Assembly: GCF_000521215.1 (NCBI RefSeq) | Contig: NZ_KI928948.1 | Location: 65,574-129,573, forward strand | Reading direction: 5' to 3' | DNA from: Labrenzia sp. DG1229 | GTDB taxonomy: Bacteria > Pseudomonadota > Alphaproteobacteria > Rhizobiales > Stappiaceae | DNA length: 64,000 bases | Part shown: piece after piece, positions 8,542-17,949 of the stretch | How the letters are laid out: each line of letters begins with the position of its first letter | Numbering within the stretch: position 1 is the first letter of the stretch | Notes under the pieces: model-generated | The model's input: only the letters and a program-made list of their open reading frames with translations | Told to the model about the DNA's origin: nothing | Databases searched by the model: none | Translations under genes and position numbers: made by a program

Positions 8542-9918
8542 TCAGCCCACCATCGTCTGCGGCAGGAAAATTGCGATTTGAGGAAACAGTGCGAGCAGCA
8601 GCAGCATGAAGGCCATGGAGAGCCAAAACGGCCAGATGCCCCTGAATATCTGCCCCATGGGAACGCCCGGGGCGATGGACTTTACGACGAAGACGTTGAG
8701 GCCGACCGGCGGTGAGATCATGCCCATCTCCAGCACGATCACCACGACAATCCCGAACCAGATCATCTTCATGTCCGCCATGGAAGGGTCAAAACCGAAT
8801 TCCAGGGCGGCGATGATCGGAAGCACGACCGGGATGGTCAGCACCAGCATGGCAATGCCTTCCAGAAACATGCCGAGAAACATGTAGATGAGGATGATGA
8901 TCAGGAGGATACCGTAATCGCCGATGGGGAGCGACGTCATCAGGCTCACCAGTTGTCCGGGCAGTTCGGTGATCGACATGAAAGGGATGAAAATGAATGC
9001 ACCGATAATGATCAGAAATACGGTCGCGGATGCCTTCACGGTCTGAAGCGTCACTTCACGCAGCGCTGCAACAGTGAGAGACCGCCGCCACAAGGCGACC
9101 AACAGCGTGAGAAAAGCGCCCACCGATGAGGCTTCGACGGGCGTGAAGAATCCCGTGTACATGCCTCCGATCGTGAGCCCGACAACGGCGACGAACGGCA
9201 AGGCGGCAATCGTTGCTGACCGTCGCTCGGACCAGCTGGAGCGCGGTCCCGGTGGCCCGGCTTCGGGGCGACGCAGGACAGTTGCGTAAATAGCGCCGAT
9301 GAACAGAAGCGTCATCAGAATGCCCGGTATGACGCCCGCCATGAACAGGCGGCCAATGCTCTGTTCCGTCAGCACCGCGTAGATGATCATGCCGCCAGAG
9401 GGCGGGATCAGAAACCCGAGCGTTCCACCTGCCGCGACCGAACCGGTCGCAAGACTGTCCGAATAGTTGAATTTCTTCATTTCCGGGAGCGCAACCCGCC
9501 CCATGGTGATGGCGGCTGCAAGGGACGATCCGGAAAGTGCGGCAAATCCTGCACAGGCTGCAATTGTCGCGGACGCCAGACCGCCCTTCATATGTCCCAT
9601 CCATCGATACGCCGCCTTGAACAGATCGGCGGACATACCCGACACCCCGGCAAGGTTTCCCATCAGGACGAACATGGGAATGACCAGAAGGTTGTAATTG
9701 GAAGCCGCCTCAAAGGTTTCGCCGGACAGATTGGACATGGCCGTCTTGAAACCCCGGGCCCACGCCTGGTCCGGGCCCATGCCAAGCAGGAGGAACCGAT
9801 TTGCGGTCGCGACAATCGTGCCGACGACTCCAACCAGGATCATTGCAAGCGCCACGGGAAACCGGAGCGCCAGAAGGACAAACAGGAACAGGAGGCCGAA
9901 CACTCCGAGCACGGTCAT
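8542..9918 (-). CDS. TRAP transporter large permease (DctM family)
   Basis: A 458-residue membrane protein with about twelve hydrophobic segments and the DctM features GIPSG-like turns (FLIPPSGGMIIYAV) and LEMGMISPPVGLNVFVV near the C-terminus. With DctQ and DctP it forms a sodium-driven solute importer in the inner membrane. The ATG at 9918 lies 5 bases after the DctQ stop, so the longer open frame upstream is not used. It is followed closely by the SDR gene, tying the transported compound to the oxidation pathway. Confidence 0.95.
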   Translation of the reverse strand: MTVLGVFGLLFLFVLLALRFPVALAMILVGVVGTIVATANRFLLLGMGPDQAWARGFKTAMSNLSGETFEAASNYNLLVIPMFVLMGNLAGVSGMSADLFKAAYRWMGHMKGGLASATIAACAGFAALSGSSLAAAITMGRVALPEMKKFNYSDSLATGSVAAGGTLGFLIPPSGGMIIYAVLTEQSIGRLFMAGVIPGILMTLLFIGAIYATVLRRPEAGPPGPRSSWSERRSATIAALPFVAVVGLTIGGMYTGFFTPVEASSVGAFLTLLVALWRRSLTVAALREVTLQTVKASATVFLIIIGAFIFIPFMSITELPGQLVSLMTSLPIGDYGILLIIILIYMFLGMFLEGIAMLVLTIPVVLPIIAALEFGFDPSMADMKMIWFGIVVVIVLEMGMISPPVGLNVFVVKSIAPGVPMGQIFRGIWPFWLSMAFMLLLLALFPQIAIFLPQTMVG

Positions 9919-9923
9919 ACTGA

Positions 9924-10448
9924 TCACAGGTCTGCCCCCAAAGCGATTTGCCGGATCTTGCCGCACAGCACGAGTTGAATTGCATCGCTGGCCAGAACGA
10001 GCGCATAAACGGCAACGCAGATGGCCAGAAGGTAGTAAAAGGGTTCGTAGGAGATCAGCAGCTGCTGGGTCGTCTCTCCGAATTTCGTCGCCTTCCCGCC
10101 TGCTTTGACAAGCTCATAGGACATGAGGAGCATCAGGGTGCCGGCGACAAGACGCAGACCAAACATCGACCAACGGGCAAAGCCGGGAGACATCCGACTT
10201 TCCATAACCTCGATTTCAATATGAGCGCCGCAACGGCCACCAAAAGGAATGGCAATTGCGACGAGGATCACCAGCGACAGGATCATGAGGTCTTCAGCAC
10301 CCCGGACCGGTGCATTCATGACCTTGCGCATGACCAGCACGTTCCAGGTTCCGAACAGCGTCATGAAGGCGAGCATGACACCCCCCATGATGAGCGCGAC
10401 CCAAACCAGCAGCTTGTCCAACGCCTTGATCCACATCAGATCGGGCAC
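9924..10448 (-). CDS. TRAP transporter small permease (DctQ family)
   Basis: A 174-residue protein with four membrane segments, typical of DctQ. GTG 10448 is the best start because GGAGGT lies 5 bases upstream; an in-frame ATG follows four codons later. The HIEIEV segment after the second helix matches the family. It pairs with the large subunit in the membrane. The gene sits between dctP and dctM in the usual P-Q-M order. Confidence 0.93.
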   Translation of the reverse strand: MPDLMWIKALDKLLVWVALIMGGVMLAFMTLFGTWNVLVMRKVMNAPVRGAEDLMILSLVILVAIAIPFGGRCGAHIEIEVMESRMSPGFARWSMFGLRLVAGTLMLLMSYELVKAGGKATKFGETTQQLLISYEPFYYLLAICVAVYALVLASDAIQLVLCGKIRQIALGADL

Positions 10449-10493
10449 GATGCACCTCCATCCTGGAACGGCGGCCAAAGGCCGCCCGTGCCA

Positions 10494-11504
10494 TCACTTG
10501 TTGATCGCGTTGTAGATATCTTCGGCATTGTCGATGCCGCGATCGGCATAATCGGAGAAAATTGCCTTCATGCCTTCGGCCACGGCCGCATCCATCTTTG
10601 CCCGTTCTTCGTTGGCAACCGAGACCCAGCTGACTTTTTCCATTTGCGGGGCGGACTTCATGATCTCGAGCGAACGCTCGTCTGCACCGTGAAAGCTCCG
10701 GGCACCCATCATCGAGAAAGTCTCGCCGGCGAGGTCGTCGATGATGGCCCTGTGCTCATCGGAGAGTTCCAGATAGCGTTCCTTGTTCATCGCGACAAAA
10801 AACACGGCAAACTGAACCGGTACATTCTCGATGAAGTGGCTTGACACGTCCCAGAAATTCCACGGCGGTGTCATGTTGTTGTAAGTGGCCGTCGTGCTGT
10901 CGATGGTACCGGTGCTCAGTCCGGTATACATCTCCGTGACGGGCATCTGCACCGGCACTGCCCCCAAGGCTTCGACAAGTGGTGTCGTCATCGCCGCATA
11001 GGGCACCATTTTCGTTCCTGCCAGGGATGCGAGCGTCGAATAGTCCCCCGTTGCGGCCCACGCATTTCCAGCCACAGTGAACACACCAAGAAGTTTCACG
11101 TCCTCGTATTCGTCTGCCAGGTGCTCGTCGTATACCGACAGGAGACGTTCCGTGGCCTCCAGTGCAGTTATTGCCTTGCCCGGCGGAATGATCAACATCG
11201 TCTTCGGGAAGATGGCGGGAGTGTAGGCCTGCAACCCAAAGGTAATATCCGCCACGCCTTCGACGGCGCGCTTGTATTGTTGCACCGGCCCTGCGCCAAG
11301 CTGGCCTGCCGGGTAGACCTTGATCGTGAGCGTACCGCCCGAACGCTTGTCGACTTCCTCCCCGAACCATTTGAACAGGACTGAATTCGTGTGATGTTGC
11401 GGCGGTACAAAATTCGCGACGGAAAGCTCCTCCGCAGAAACGGCAAGCGGCATCATCGACACGAGCGCAATTGCGGCCGCGCCAAGCAGCGATTTCGATT
11501 TCAT
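10494..11504 (-). CDS. TRAP transporter substrate-binding protein (DctP family)
   Basis: A 336-residue periplasmic binding protein with a clear signal peptide (MKSKSLLGAAAIALVSMM, cleavage after VSA). A GGAGG ribosome site precedes ATG 11504. The body shows the DctP pattern including PAGQLG near residue 70. At the hinge strand where most DctP proteins have GLKIRV, whose Arg holds the substrate carboxylate, this one reads GTKMVP: the Arg is absent. This suggests a ligand without a carboxylate, such as an alcohol or sulfate ester. It is the first gene of the block and is divergent from a LysR gene. Confidence 0.93.
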   Translation of the reverse strand: MKSKSLLGAAAIALVSMMPLAVSAEELSVANFVPPQHHTNSVLFKWFGEEVDKRSGGTLTIKVYPAGQLGAGPVQQYKRAVEGVADITFGLQAYTPAIFPKTMLIIPPGKAITALEATERLLSVYDEHLADEYEDVKLLGVFTVAGNAWAATGDYSTLASLAGTKMVPYAAMTTPLVEALGAVPVQMPVTEMYTGLSTGTIDSTTATYNNMTPPWNFWDVSSHFIENVPVQFAVFFVAMNKERYLELSDEHRAIIDDLAGETFSMMGARSFHGADERSLEIMKSAPQMEKVSWVSVANEERAKMDAAVAEGMKAIFSDYADRGIDNAEDIYNAINK

Positions 11505-11580
11505 GGCTTCCTCCCAGAATGTTCCGCGGAAGATATGCAGAATTGGACATCGAAACCATTCATGACTATTCATAATAGAT

Positions 11581-12483
11581 ATGAGCAAAATCGATTTTCA
11601 TAATCTGGACGGCCAGATCCTGCGCACTTTCCTCGCGATCCTGGAAGAGTCATCCGTCTCTCGCGCAGCGGAACGCCTGGAGGTAACGCAGTCAGCGGTG
11701 AGCCACACGCTGTCAAAACTCCGGCTGATCCTGGGTGACCCGCTTTTTGTCAGATCTGGGCAGGGTCTGACCCCGACGGAGACAGCGCTTTCCCTGAAGG
11801 GACCCGTGCGCCAGGTTCTGGACAGTCTCAAATTCTTGACGGAACAACGACCGTTCGATCCCAGATCGGAGGACATGCGCTTCGACGTCGCGGCGAATGA
11901 CATGCAAAGGGACCTGCTGTTTCCGCAACTGGTGAGAGACGCGCTGCAGGACGGGGTGAATTTGTCGCTCGAGTTCAAACCTTCAGGTGTTCCGAGCGTC
12001 TCCCTGTTACGGGACGCCCGCTGCGACCTCCTGCTGACACCTATTCCCCCCGATGCGCCGGACATGATTCAGTACAAGCTGTTTTCGGGCGAGATGATGT
12101 GTTTTTTCGATGGCGGCTGCACCCGCCCGCCAACCTCCGTCGAGGATTACCTGGCTGCCCGGCACGTGACGGTTCAATTTGTCCTGGGTGGCGGTTCGAA
12201 TGATGTCCTGAAGGCTCCGGATCTGCCTTACGTCCCCAAACCGACTGTAACGGTTTCGAATTTTTCGGGAATTACCCCATTTGTCCGTGGCACATCGATG
12301 CTCGCGACCGAACTGGAGTTCATGCACAGGACGTCCCTTCGTAATCTTGATATGGCGCCCCTGCCATTCGATACCGAATCCTTGAACGTCTTCATGGTCT
12401 GGCACGAGCGGTCCACCAACGACCCCGCTCACAGATGGTTGCGGGAAGCGGTTACCGCGTGTTCGCGCGCTCTTGTTTTCTGA
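11581..12483 (+). CDS. LysR-family transcriptional regulator
   Basis: A 300-residue LysR regulator: N-terminal HTH (SVSRAAERLEVTQSAVSHTL, residues 22 to 41; DPLFVRSGQGLTPT near 52 to 65) and C-terminal effector domain. It is transcribed away from the TRAP/oxidoreductase block with 76 bases between the two start codons, the standard layout for a LysR regulator that controls its divergent neighbour. The shared spacer holds AT-rich inverted segments around 11,560-11,585, but no single operator stands out. Inducer is probably the imported substrate or its first oxidation product. Confidence 0.92.
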   Translation: MSKIDFHNLDGQILRTFLAILEESSVSRAAERLEVTQSAVSHTLSKLRLILGDPLFVRSGQGLTPTETALSLKGPVRQVLDSLKFLTEQRPFDPRSEDMRFDVAANDMQRDLLFPQLVRDALQDGVNLSLEFKPSGVPSVSLLRDARCDLLLTPIPPDAPDMIQYKLFSGEMMCFFDGGCTRPPTSVEDYLAARHVTVQFVLGGGSNDVLKAPDLPYVPKPTVTVSNFSGITPFVRGTSMLATELEFMHRTSLRNLDMAPLPFDTESLNVFMVWHERSTNDPAHRWLREAVTACSRALVF

Positions 12484-12643
12484 GGCTACGGATGTTTCTC
12501 GGATCTTGCCAAAACGGATGGTCGCATACTTCCGATTTTCGGGGAAAACCGGATACGACAGCTCCCCACCAATCAAAATATGGACACAGTGATCAGAGTC
12601 TATTGCCAGCCTGAGTTGAATTCGAGCCAACGGACGCTGCGCC

Positions 12644-13336
12644 ATGAGCGATGTCGGACACGAAGGCATACACCGGTTCGTGGCGGAGCGAATTTCCTGG
12701 GTTATAGCCGTTTGGATGCATGTGCTGGTATTTGCGATGCTGACAAACATGGAAATGTTGGATCTGTCTGACACGAAGGTTTCCGCACCTCTCGTCGTTG
12801 ACATCCTGTCTCTCCGGGAATTCCTGCAGGAAGCCTCGCCCAACCCTGCCCTGCAACCAAAATCCGTCCCGAAAGTTGCTACTGAACGCGCTGCACCATC
12901 GGGAACAGGAACACCGCTTCAAAATACTCATGTTCCGCCGCCGAACGCTGCCTGGAACTACGCCACGTCATTTTACGCGCATGGTGTTCTCAGTGACCCC
13001 CGATCTGCCCAGGCCCGAGCGGCACTGGCAACACTCGTTGGCGGCGACCGCCTTGAGCAACTTTGTGCATTGGAAGCCATGGAACAGGTTAGACGCGCAC
13101 AACCGGGCTTCCGTCCGACACGATTGGCGCCGCACGCCTTTCGAAATTCCGTGAAAAGAGCAGATGAGATTTTTGCCTCGGCAGCCGCCCTCAGAAGCAA
13201 CCGCACCTGGTATGAAATTGCCTACAGGTGCCAACTTTCAGCGAATGGTGCCGAAATCATCGGTTTCGAATTCGCGCTTGGCGAACCGATAGACCGCTCG
13301 CTGTGGGATGAGCACGGTCTTGCGCCTGTGCACTAA
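12644..13336 (+). CDS. DUF930 domain protein with N-terminal membrane anchor
   Basis: A 230-residue protein. One hydrophobic helix (residues 17 to 37) is followed by a Pro-rich linker and a C-terminal domain, about 105 to 225, with the DUF930 signature: FYAHGVLSDPRS, then LEQLCALEAMEQV and a YRCQLS strand. The domain probably sits in the periplasm. DUF930 proteins are common in Rhizobiales and have no known function. It stands alone between the LysR gene and a terminator that serves the converging gene. Confidence 0.75.
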   Translation: MSDVGHEGIHRFVAERISWVIAVWMHVLVFAMLTNMEMLDLSDTKVSAPLVVDILSLREFLQEASPNPALQPKSVPKVATERAAPSGTGTPLQNTHVPPPNAAWNYATSFYAHGVLSDPRSAQARAALATLVGGDRLEQLCALEAMEQVRRAQPGFRPTRLAPHAFRNSVKRADEIFASAAALRSNRTWYEIAYRCQLSANGAEIIGFEFALGEPIDRSLWDEHGLAPVH

Positions 13337-13357
13337 CGCCTCACAGGGAAGAGAACC

Positions 13358-13400
13358 GCCGAAATACAAAACGCGGCAGGAGTACAATCTCCGCCGCGTC
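13358..13400 (-). terminator. Rho-independent terminator for the SEL1-like gene
   Basis: ACGCGGC (13371-13377) pairs with GCCGCGT (13393-13399), continued inside by GGAG/CTCC with one bulge. Reading the minus strand, the hairpin is followed by TTTTGTATTT. It lies 52 bases past the stop of the gene at 13452-13721 and 35 bases past the converging DUF930 gene, so it may serve both. Confidence 0.65.
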
Positions 13401-13451
13401 AGATAAAATCTACAGGTTCAGGTGCCGTTTGGCCGGCAGCCTCGTACCTTG

Positions 13452-13721
13452 TCAATGCATCGACAGCCATTCACGTGCTGTGCGCTGCGCCTCGGCAATC
13501 TGAGACGGGCTCATTTCACCGGAAATCTCCTTGCGGTACTGAGCAGCATTCTTGTTGCCCTTCAAAGCGGCGATGTTGAACCACTTGTGTGCCGTGATCA
13601 GATCAGTTTCGCCGTTTCGGCCGCAGGCGCTGTCCAGCCCCATCTGAAACAGGATGTCGGCGGTGACGGGCTTTTCACCCATGGCGGCCATATCAGCCGA
13701 GTGTATTTCAAAACGAGCCAT
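13452..13721 (-). CDS. SEL1-like repeat small protein
   Basis: An 89-residue protein with one SEL1/TPR-like unit: LFQMGLDSACGRNGETDLITAHKWFNIAALKGN (residues 24 to 56), followed by a helix ending in AREWL. SEL1 units are helical hairpins for protein binding. Small proteins of this layout are widespread in alphaproteobacteria and uncharacterised. It is a single-gene unit with its own downstream terminator. No signal peptide is seen, so it is presumably cytoplasmic. Confidence 0.72.
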   Translation of the reverse strand: MARFEIHSADMAAMGEKPVTADILFQMGLDSACGRNGETDLITAHKWFNIAALKGNKNAAQYRKEISGEMSPSQIAEAQRTAREWLSMH

Positions 13722-14046
13722 TTCGCTCCCCTTTCGTCCTCTGTTAGACTTCCCCAGAAACGTAAGCTTTCGTGCAGCTTTCCCGTTCGTTTCTTGATGT
13801 CTACTTGATCAGGACCAGTTAAATAGCTCGTAAAAAAACAGGATTAACGCATCGAGAACAAAACTTTAAGCAAATCTGAAATTTACAGGATGGTAATCAT
13901 GAGCGTACGAATTCGGCTGATATTTCAATGATATTACCCGAGAATTTGACATGGCACATAAACACTCTATTCACCAAGCTGAGCGTTTCAGTCTTTTTCT
14001 CAGATACATCCAACCGCAGATCTTCCAACAATCCGGGGCCGCAAAC

Positions 14047-14826
14047 ATGTCAGCGCAGACGATTGTCTTTCTTCACGGCACCAACGCTTCATCGTGGACC
14101 ATGTCCCCGTTCCACCGATTTTTCGAGGATCATGGATATGACTGCCACAGTCCGACCTATCGCTTTCACGATCTGCCGGATGGCACGGAAAGAACAGATG
14201 CGCTCCGCGGGGCCAGCATTGCCGACTATGTTGACGATATTGCCGGGTTCATCGGAACGCTTGGGACAGAACCCATTGTCGTTGGCCATTCACTCGGTGG
14301 ACTGATTGCACAATTGCTTGCATCGCGCGGCTTGATCAAGGCAGGAGTGCTGATCAACAGCAGCATCATCAACGGTACGGTGCCGACAACGGAAATGGAA
14401 CGCGCGCTTGGCAAGATGTTCATGTCCGCCGGAACTTTCTGGGAAGAAGTACCCGGTCAGGATTTCGATCTCCTGGCAGCTTACGGGCTGAATACAATGC
14501 CGGTCACGCAGCAACATGAAATCTGTGACCGGCTCAGCACGGAATCCGGACAGGTGCTCTTCGAGCTGTTTTTCTGGATGTATGACGTGCGGCAGACCAC
14601 GAAGGTCAACTTCGAAAGCGCACGTACGCCCCTTTTGTTTCTGTCAGGCTCAGAAGACAAGGTCGTTCCGGCCTCGACGGCGAAAACGATGGCAGACAGA
14701 TATGGCGATCTCGCAACTTTTGTCGAGGTCGCGGGCCGGTGCCACTACATGCAACTTGAAAAGGGATGGGAAGAACTCGCCCAACACAGTCTGGACTGGG
14801 TTCGCGCGCTTCAGCACAAGACATGA
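14047..14826 (+). CDS. Alpha/beta-fold hydrolase
   Basis: A 259-residue alpha/beta hydrolase. The oxyanion-type HGT segment is at residues 10 to 12, nucleophile elbow GHSLGG with Ser82, acid in SGSEDKVVP near 205, and His in GRCHYMQLE near 238. The open frame extends 96 bases upstream to another ATG, but the fold's first strand (TIVFLHG) starts right after the chosen ATG; neither start has a strong ribosome site. Substrate cannot be told; esterase or lipase-like. Isolated gene with no clear operon partner. Confidence 0.82.
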   Translation: MSAQTIVFLHGTNASSWTMSPFHRFFEDHGYDCHSPTYRFHDLPDGTERTDALRGASIADYVDDIAGFIGTLGTEPIVVGHSLGGLIAQLLASRGLIKAGVLINSSIINGTVPTTEMERALGKMFMSAGTFWEEVPGQDFDLLAAYGLNTMPVTQQHEICDRLSTESGQVLFELFFWMYDVRQTTKVNFESARTPLLFLSGSEDKVVPASTAKTMADRYGDLATFVEVAGRCHYMQLEKGWEELAQHSLDWVRALQHKT

Positions 14827-15042
14827 CAGGCTCACGCTTGAGGGTTGCGTCATCGGCGGGCCTGTCTGCAAGGGAGAAGCCTGGATCCGTGCAAACTGAA
14901 CCAGAACGATCGCCGGGCCGCCCCGATCTGGCAAGACCCCGCCGCGTCCGGCAATCGCACAATGGCGCAACAAGTGTCGCCAATGTAGCGGGGTAAACAC
15001 TGCTTCAATCGACCTGCTTTCACCTTCCAATGACGGAAGTTG

Positions 15043-15507
15043 TCAGACCAGCATCTTCTTGTAGCCAAAGTGGCTCTGATCATATCCAAGGCGCAGATAG
15101 AAGTGGTGCGAGCCTTCCCGTTCCTTGTTCGATGTCAATTGCAGCATGCAGGCATTCGCGCTTCGGGCAAGATCTTCGGCGTGATCCATCATCTGCCGGC
15201 CGATGCCGTTTCCCCTCTGGTCCGGCCTTACGTGCACACTTTCGATTGTAGCGCGCGGGCGTCCCTTGAACGCAATGCCTTTGAGGAAGTGGATCTGATA
15301 AGTGCCGACCACTTCGTCTGCATCGTTGAGCGCCACATAAATATCCGCTTCGGGAGCAGTCACCAGGGCTTCAAAAGCAGGCTGATAGTCCTGCCATTCG
15401 GCAAATTCCCGTCCCTGGCGCACACTTGTAGCGCCAACATTGATGATGGCGACGATTTCGCGAAGGTGACCCGGTTCTGCCCTCACAATCCGTATCTTTG
15501 AAGTCAC
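15043..15507 (-). CDS. GNAT-family N-acetyltransferase
   Basis: A 154-residue GNAT protein starting at GTG. The acetyl-CoA pyrophosphate loop is VHVRPDQRGNGIGRQMM (residues 91 to 107), with a C-terminal HHFYLRLGYDQSHFGYKKML strand-helix typical of the fold. It transfers an acetyl group from acetyl-CoA to an amine of unknown identity. The C-terminal HHFYxRLGY pattern resembles members acting on small molecules. It is a stand-alone gene. Confidence 0.85.
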   Translation of the reverse strand: MTSKIRIVRAEPGHLREIVAIINVGATSVRQGREFAEWQDYQPAFEALVTAPEADIYVALNDADEVVGTYQIHFLKGIAFKGRPRATIESVHVRPDQRGNGIGRQMMDHAEDLARSANACMLQLTSNKEREGSHHFYLRLGYDQSHFGYKKMLV

Positions 15508-15673
15508 TTGACGTTCCCTGAATCTCCACGGTGGCCGATTGGCCTTGCCGACATTGGACCGACCATCAGGATCACCTGATCTGAACCGATAAAAATTGAA
15601 TCAACTCATCTTCAATTCATGTATCAAGATTTAAGCCGCGATCCATACCCTTTCCCAAGATTTCGGCAACTCG

Positions 15674-16210
15674 GTGGGGTTCATGGACATGTTTGACTGG
15701 GGCGGTTGGGCAGTGGCTATCGGCAGCGGGCTGATCGGTGCGGCCCTGGTCTGGGGCCTGTCCGCATCAGCCCGGCCGACCGCGGTTCGAAAGGGACATG
15801 TCTGCTACCTGACCTATGGCTGGCCGGTCAAGTGCCTTGCCATTTCACTGGTGCCGTTCGCCATCTTGTTTGTCTATGCGATGGCGCATGCACCCGCCAG
15901 ACAGATCGCGATGGCGTTCGTCGTGACGGTCGCGTTTCTCGCGATCACCATCTTCGTCAACTATCAGATCTTCTTCGTCAAATTCGGATATGACCGGAAC
16001 AAGATCTATTTCAGCAGCCCTTTTCTGCGAAACGCGAGCGTTCCCTGGGACCATCTTGAATTCGTCGGCCATTCGCATTTGGTTCAGGCCGACTACATGG
16101 AAGTCTCGGGCATCGGCCGCATCTGGTGTTCCAGCTTCCTCAACGGTTATGATGAACTTGGCCTGTTTCTGGAACGCAAGGCAGATGCACTCCTGACACC
16201 AGGCAGTTAG
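15674..16210 (+). CDS. Hypothetical membrane protein
   Basis: A 178-residue protein of unknown function. Three hydrophobic segments are visible at about residues 12 to 32, 52 to 72 and 78 to 98, then a C-terminal domain of about 75 residues rich in aromatic residues (FGYDRNKIYFSSPF; WDHLEFVGHSH) that looks like a small beta domain of the PH-like type. A GTG at 15674 and an ATG three codons later are both possible starts. It converges with the glycosyltransferase gene, ending 43 bases from it. Confidence 0.6.
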   Translation: MGFMDMFDWGGWAVAIGSGLIGAALVWGLSASARPTAVRKGHVCYLTYGWPVKCLAISLVPFAILFVYAMAHAPARQIAMAFVVTVAFLAITIFVNYQIFFVKFGYDRNKIYFSSPFLRNASVPWDHLEFVGHSHLVQADYMEVSGIGRIWCSSFLNGYDELGLFLERKADALLTPGS

Positions 16211-16253
16211 GCAACCGCCCAGATCTCACGGCTGAACCAGTGTTTTCATTCGA

Positions 16254-17804
16254 TCAGCGACACAGTTCGTCGCTCGCGTCGAGTTCCGCAACGCCCCACC
16301 AGGTCGTCCGCCATCCATGGTCTTTCCAAATGTGCGGCCAGTTGCCTGCCAGATAGGTCGCAGACAGCGGCATGACGGGGCTGCCGAAGGTCACTTGCGT
16401 GTACCGGTCCGCGGCGGGACTTTCGGGTTGTTTCTCGCCATCCTCCCAGACAAAGAAGCATTTTTCCCGTGGCGGCGTTCGCGCCGGGATCGCGTTGGTC
16501 ACAACCCTTGCACCCGGAAACAGAACTCTCAGGTTGCCGCCCGTGTAACCGTTTTCCGCAATCAGCGTCGCCTTCTCCGCTCCCAAGGCGGCAAGCGGGC
16601 TCTTGATGTCGGCATAGGGTTTCATGTGGCGGCACTTGCCGCCGCACCAGAACCTGTCCGGTGCGACAATTCCGGGAATGCGGGCAACAAAGACCACCGC
16701 AATAACGGCAAGGATGATCGCCCCCAGCCAGCGCCATTGCTTGTGAAACCCGAAACGCTCAAGATCCGCAAACAGATAGATCGGTAAGAGCAGCATCAAG
16801 GGATGCATGTGCCGTTCCTTGACATAGGTTGCGCCGGTGACGGCAATCATCAGCGCCGTCAGCACGATCATCGCCAGGACGGTCCGGCCACACAGGCGGG
16901 CAACATCGCCAACTTCCGGAACCACAGGCGCTTTCCTGCGAAGATATCGCGGCCAGAAAACAATGAGAAGCAGCGGCACCAGGAGAACGGAGAAACCAAG
17001 CAAACCAAATGCGAGCTTGCCCAACCCCTGTCCGGCCCTGGCGAGGTGGGACGTCTCTGCAGCCACGCCCATCGTCTTTGACACCGAGGCAAACAGCTGA
17101 AGACCTTCCGTCATGATCCACCAGGCGTAAGGGCTATAGACGATTGCAGCAGCAACCGGAACAACCGCCAGCCCCAATATCCTGATCCGGTTCCGCCAGA
17201 CGCCGTCGCTCAGCGCAGCCAGAACCAGAGCCAAAACGAAGATCGGATAGGAGTGTTTTCCCAATAGCCCGGCGCCGGCAACGGCGCCAAACAGCAGATA
17301 AAATGACAAGCGCCCTGTTTCGAGCGCCTTGATGAACAAGAACGCACTTGCGGCGCATGCCGTTGTCAGAACAACGGTATGGGTCACACCCTCGTGCAGG
17401 TTCCAGCCGTACTGGTAGTAGAGCGAATAGGAAAAGGCGCAGAGAGCTGCCAGCCGCGGATCGGACATTGCCTTGCGTGCGATCAGGAACAGAAACAGCG
17501 CCGCAATCGAGATCAGCGTGTATTTGACGACCAACGCAGCCCAGATCGTCGGACCGAATGCCTGCTGTGCGGTCCACAACACCCATTCATAAAGCGGTGG
17601 CTGACGCAGCATGTAACCGGGTTCGAGTGTTTGAACGAGAACGTTCTCGAACATGTCGTCCGTCCCCAGAACGGGCGTTGACAGCGCTCTGAGCAGAAGG
17701 TGTGACAATCCCCAAAACGCAACGATGCCCCAGACACCAAGTGGTGTAGCGTAGAAAGGTGCGGTCTGTCGGGCAGGATTGACGGTCGCGGTCATTCGAT
17801 CCAT
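16254..17804 (-). CDS. GT39-like membrane glycosyltransferase (ArnT/PMT type)
   Basis: A 516-residue polytopic protein. The first periplasmic loop carries the acidic DD motif (LGTDDMFEN, near residue 50), followed by RQPPLYEW and a dozen membrane helices, as in the ArnT/PMT glycosyltransferases that use polyprenyl-phosphate sugars. A KERHMHPL motif comes before a later helix. The C-terminal 120 residues form a soluble periplasmic domain. The ATG at 17804 is chosen because the upstream open frame lacks a ribosome site. Likely acceptors are lipid A or another envelope glycan; target unknown. Confidence 0.8.
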   Translation of the reverse strand: MDRMTATVNPARQTAPFYATPLGVWGIVAFWGLSHLLLRALSTPVLGTDDMFENVLVQTLEPGYMLRQPPLYEWVLWTAQQAFGPTIWAALVVKYTLISIAALFLFLIARKAMSDPRLAALCAFSYSLYYQYGWNLHEGVTHTVVLTTACAASAFLFIKALETGRLSFYLLFGAVAGAGLLGKHSYPIFVLALVLAALSDGVWRNRIRILGLAVVPVAAAIVYSPYAWWIMTEGLQLFASVSKTMGVAAETSHLARAGQGLGKLAFGLLGFSVLLVPLLLIVFWPRYLRRKAPVVPEVGDVARLCGRTVLAMIVLTALMIAVTGATYVKERHMHPLMLLLPIYLFADLERFGFHKQWRWLGAIILAVIAVVFVARIPGIVAPDRFWCGGKCRHMKPYADIKSPLAALGAEKATLIAENGYTGGNLRVLFPGARVVTNAIPARTPPREKCFFVWEDGEKQPESPAADRYTQVTFGSPVMPLSATYLAGNWPHIWKDHGWRTTWWGVAELDASDELCR

Positions 17805-17949
17805 GGCAAGCTGATAGATAGTCCAGCCATTTAACTTATTTGAGGGCACCTGCCTAGCGCGTCCACGCAAGCTTCAGGATCGGGGATCGACGTTTCGGAA
17901 GCTCAGAAACGGAGTTGATATCGAAAATTCAACAGCCGGGTCTCGGCAA

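Noticed and set aside
12532..12556. Hairpin-like TCCGATTTTC-GGG-GAAAACCGGA after the LysR gene
   Set aside because: One mismatch on the transcribed strand and no T-run; not strong enough to be called a terminator.
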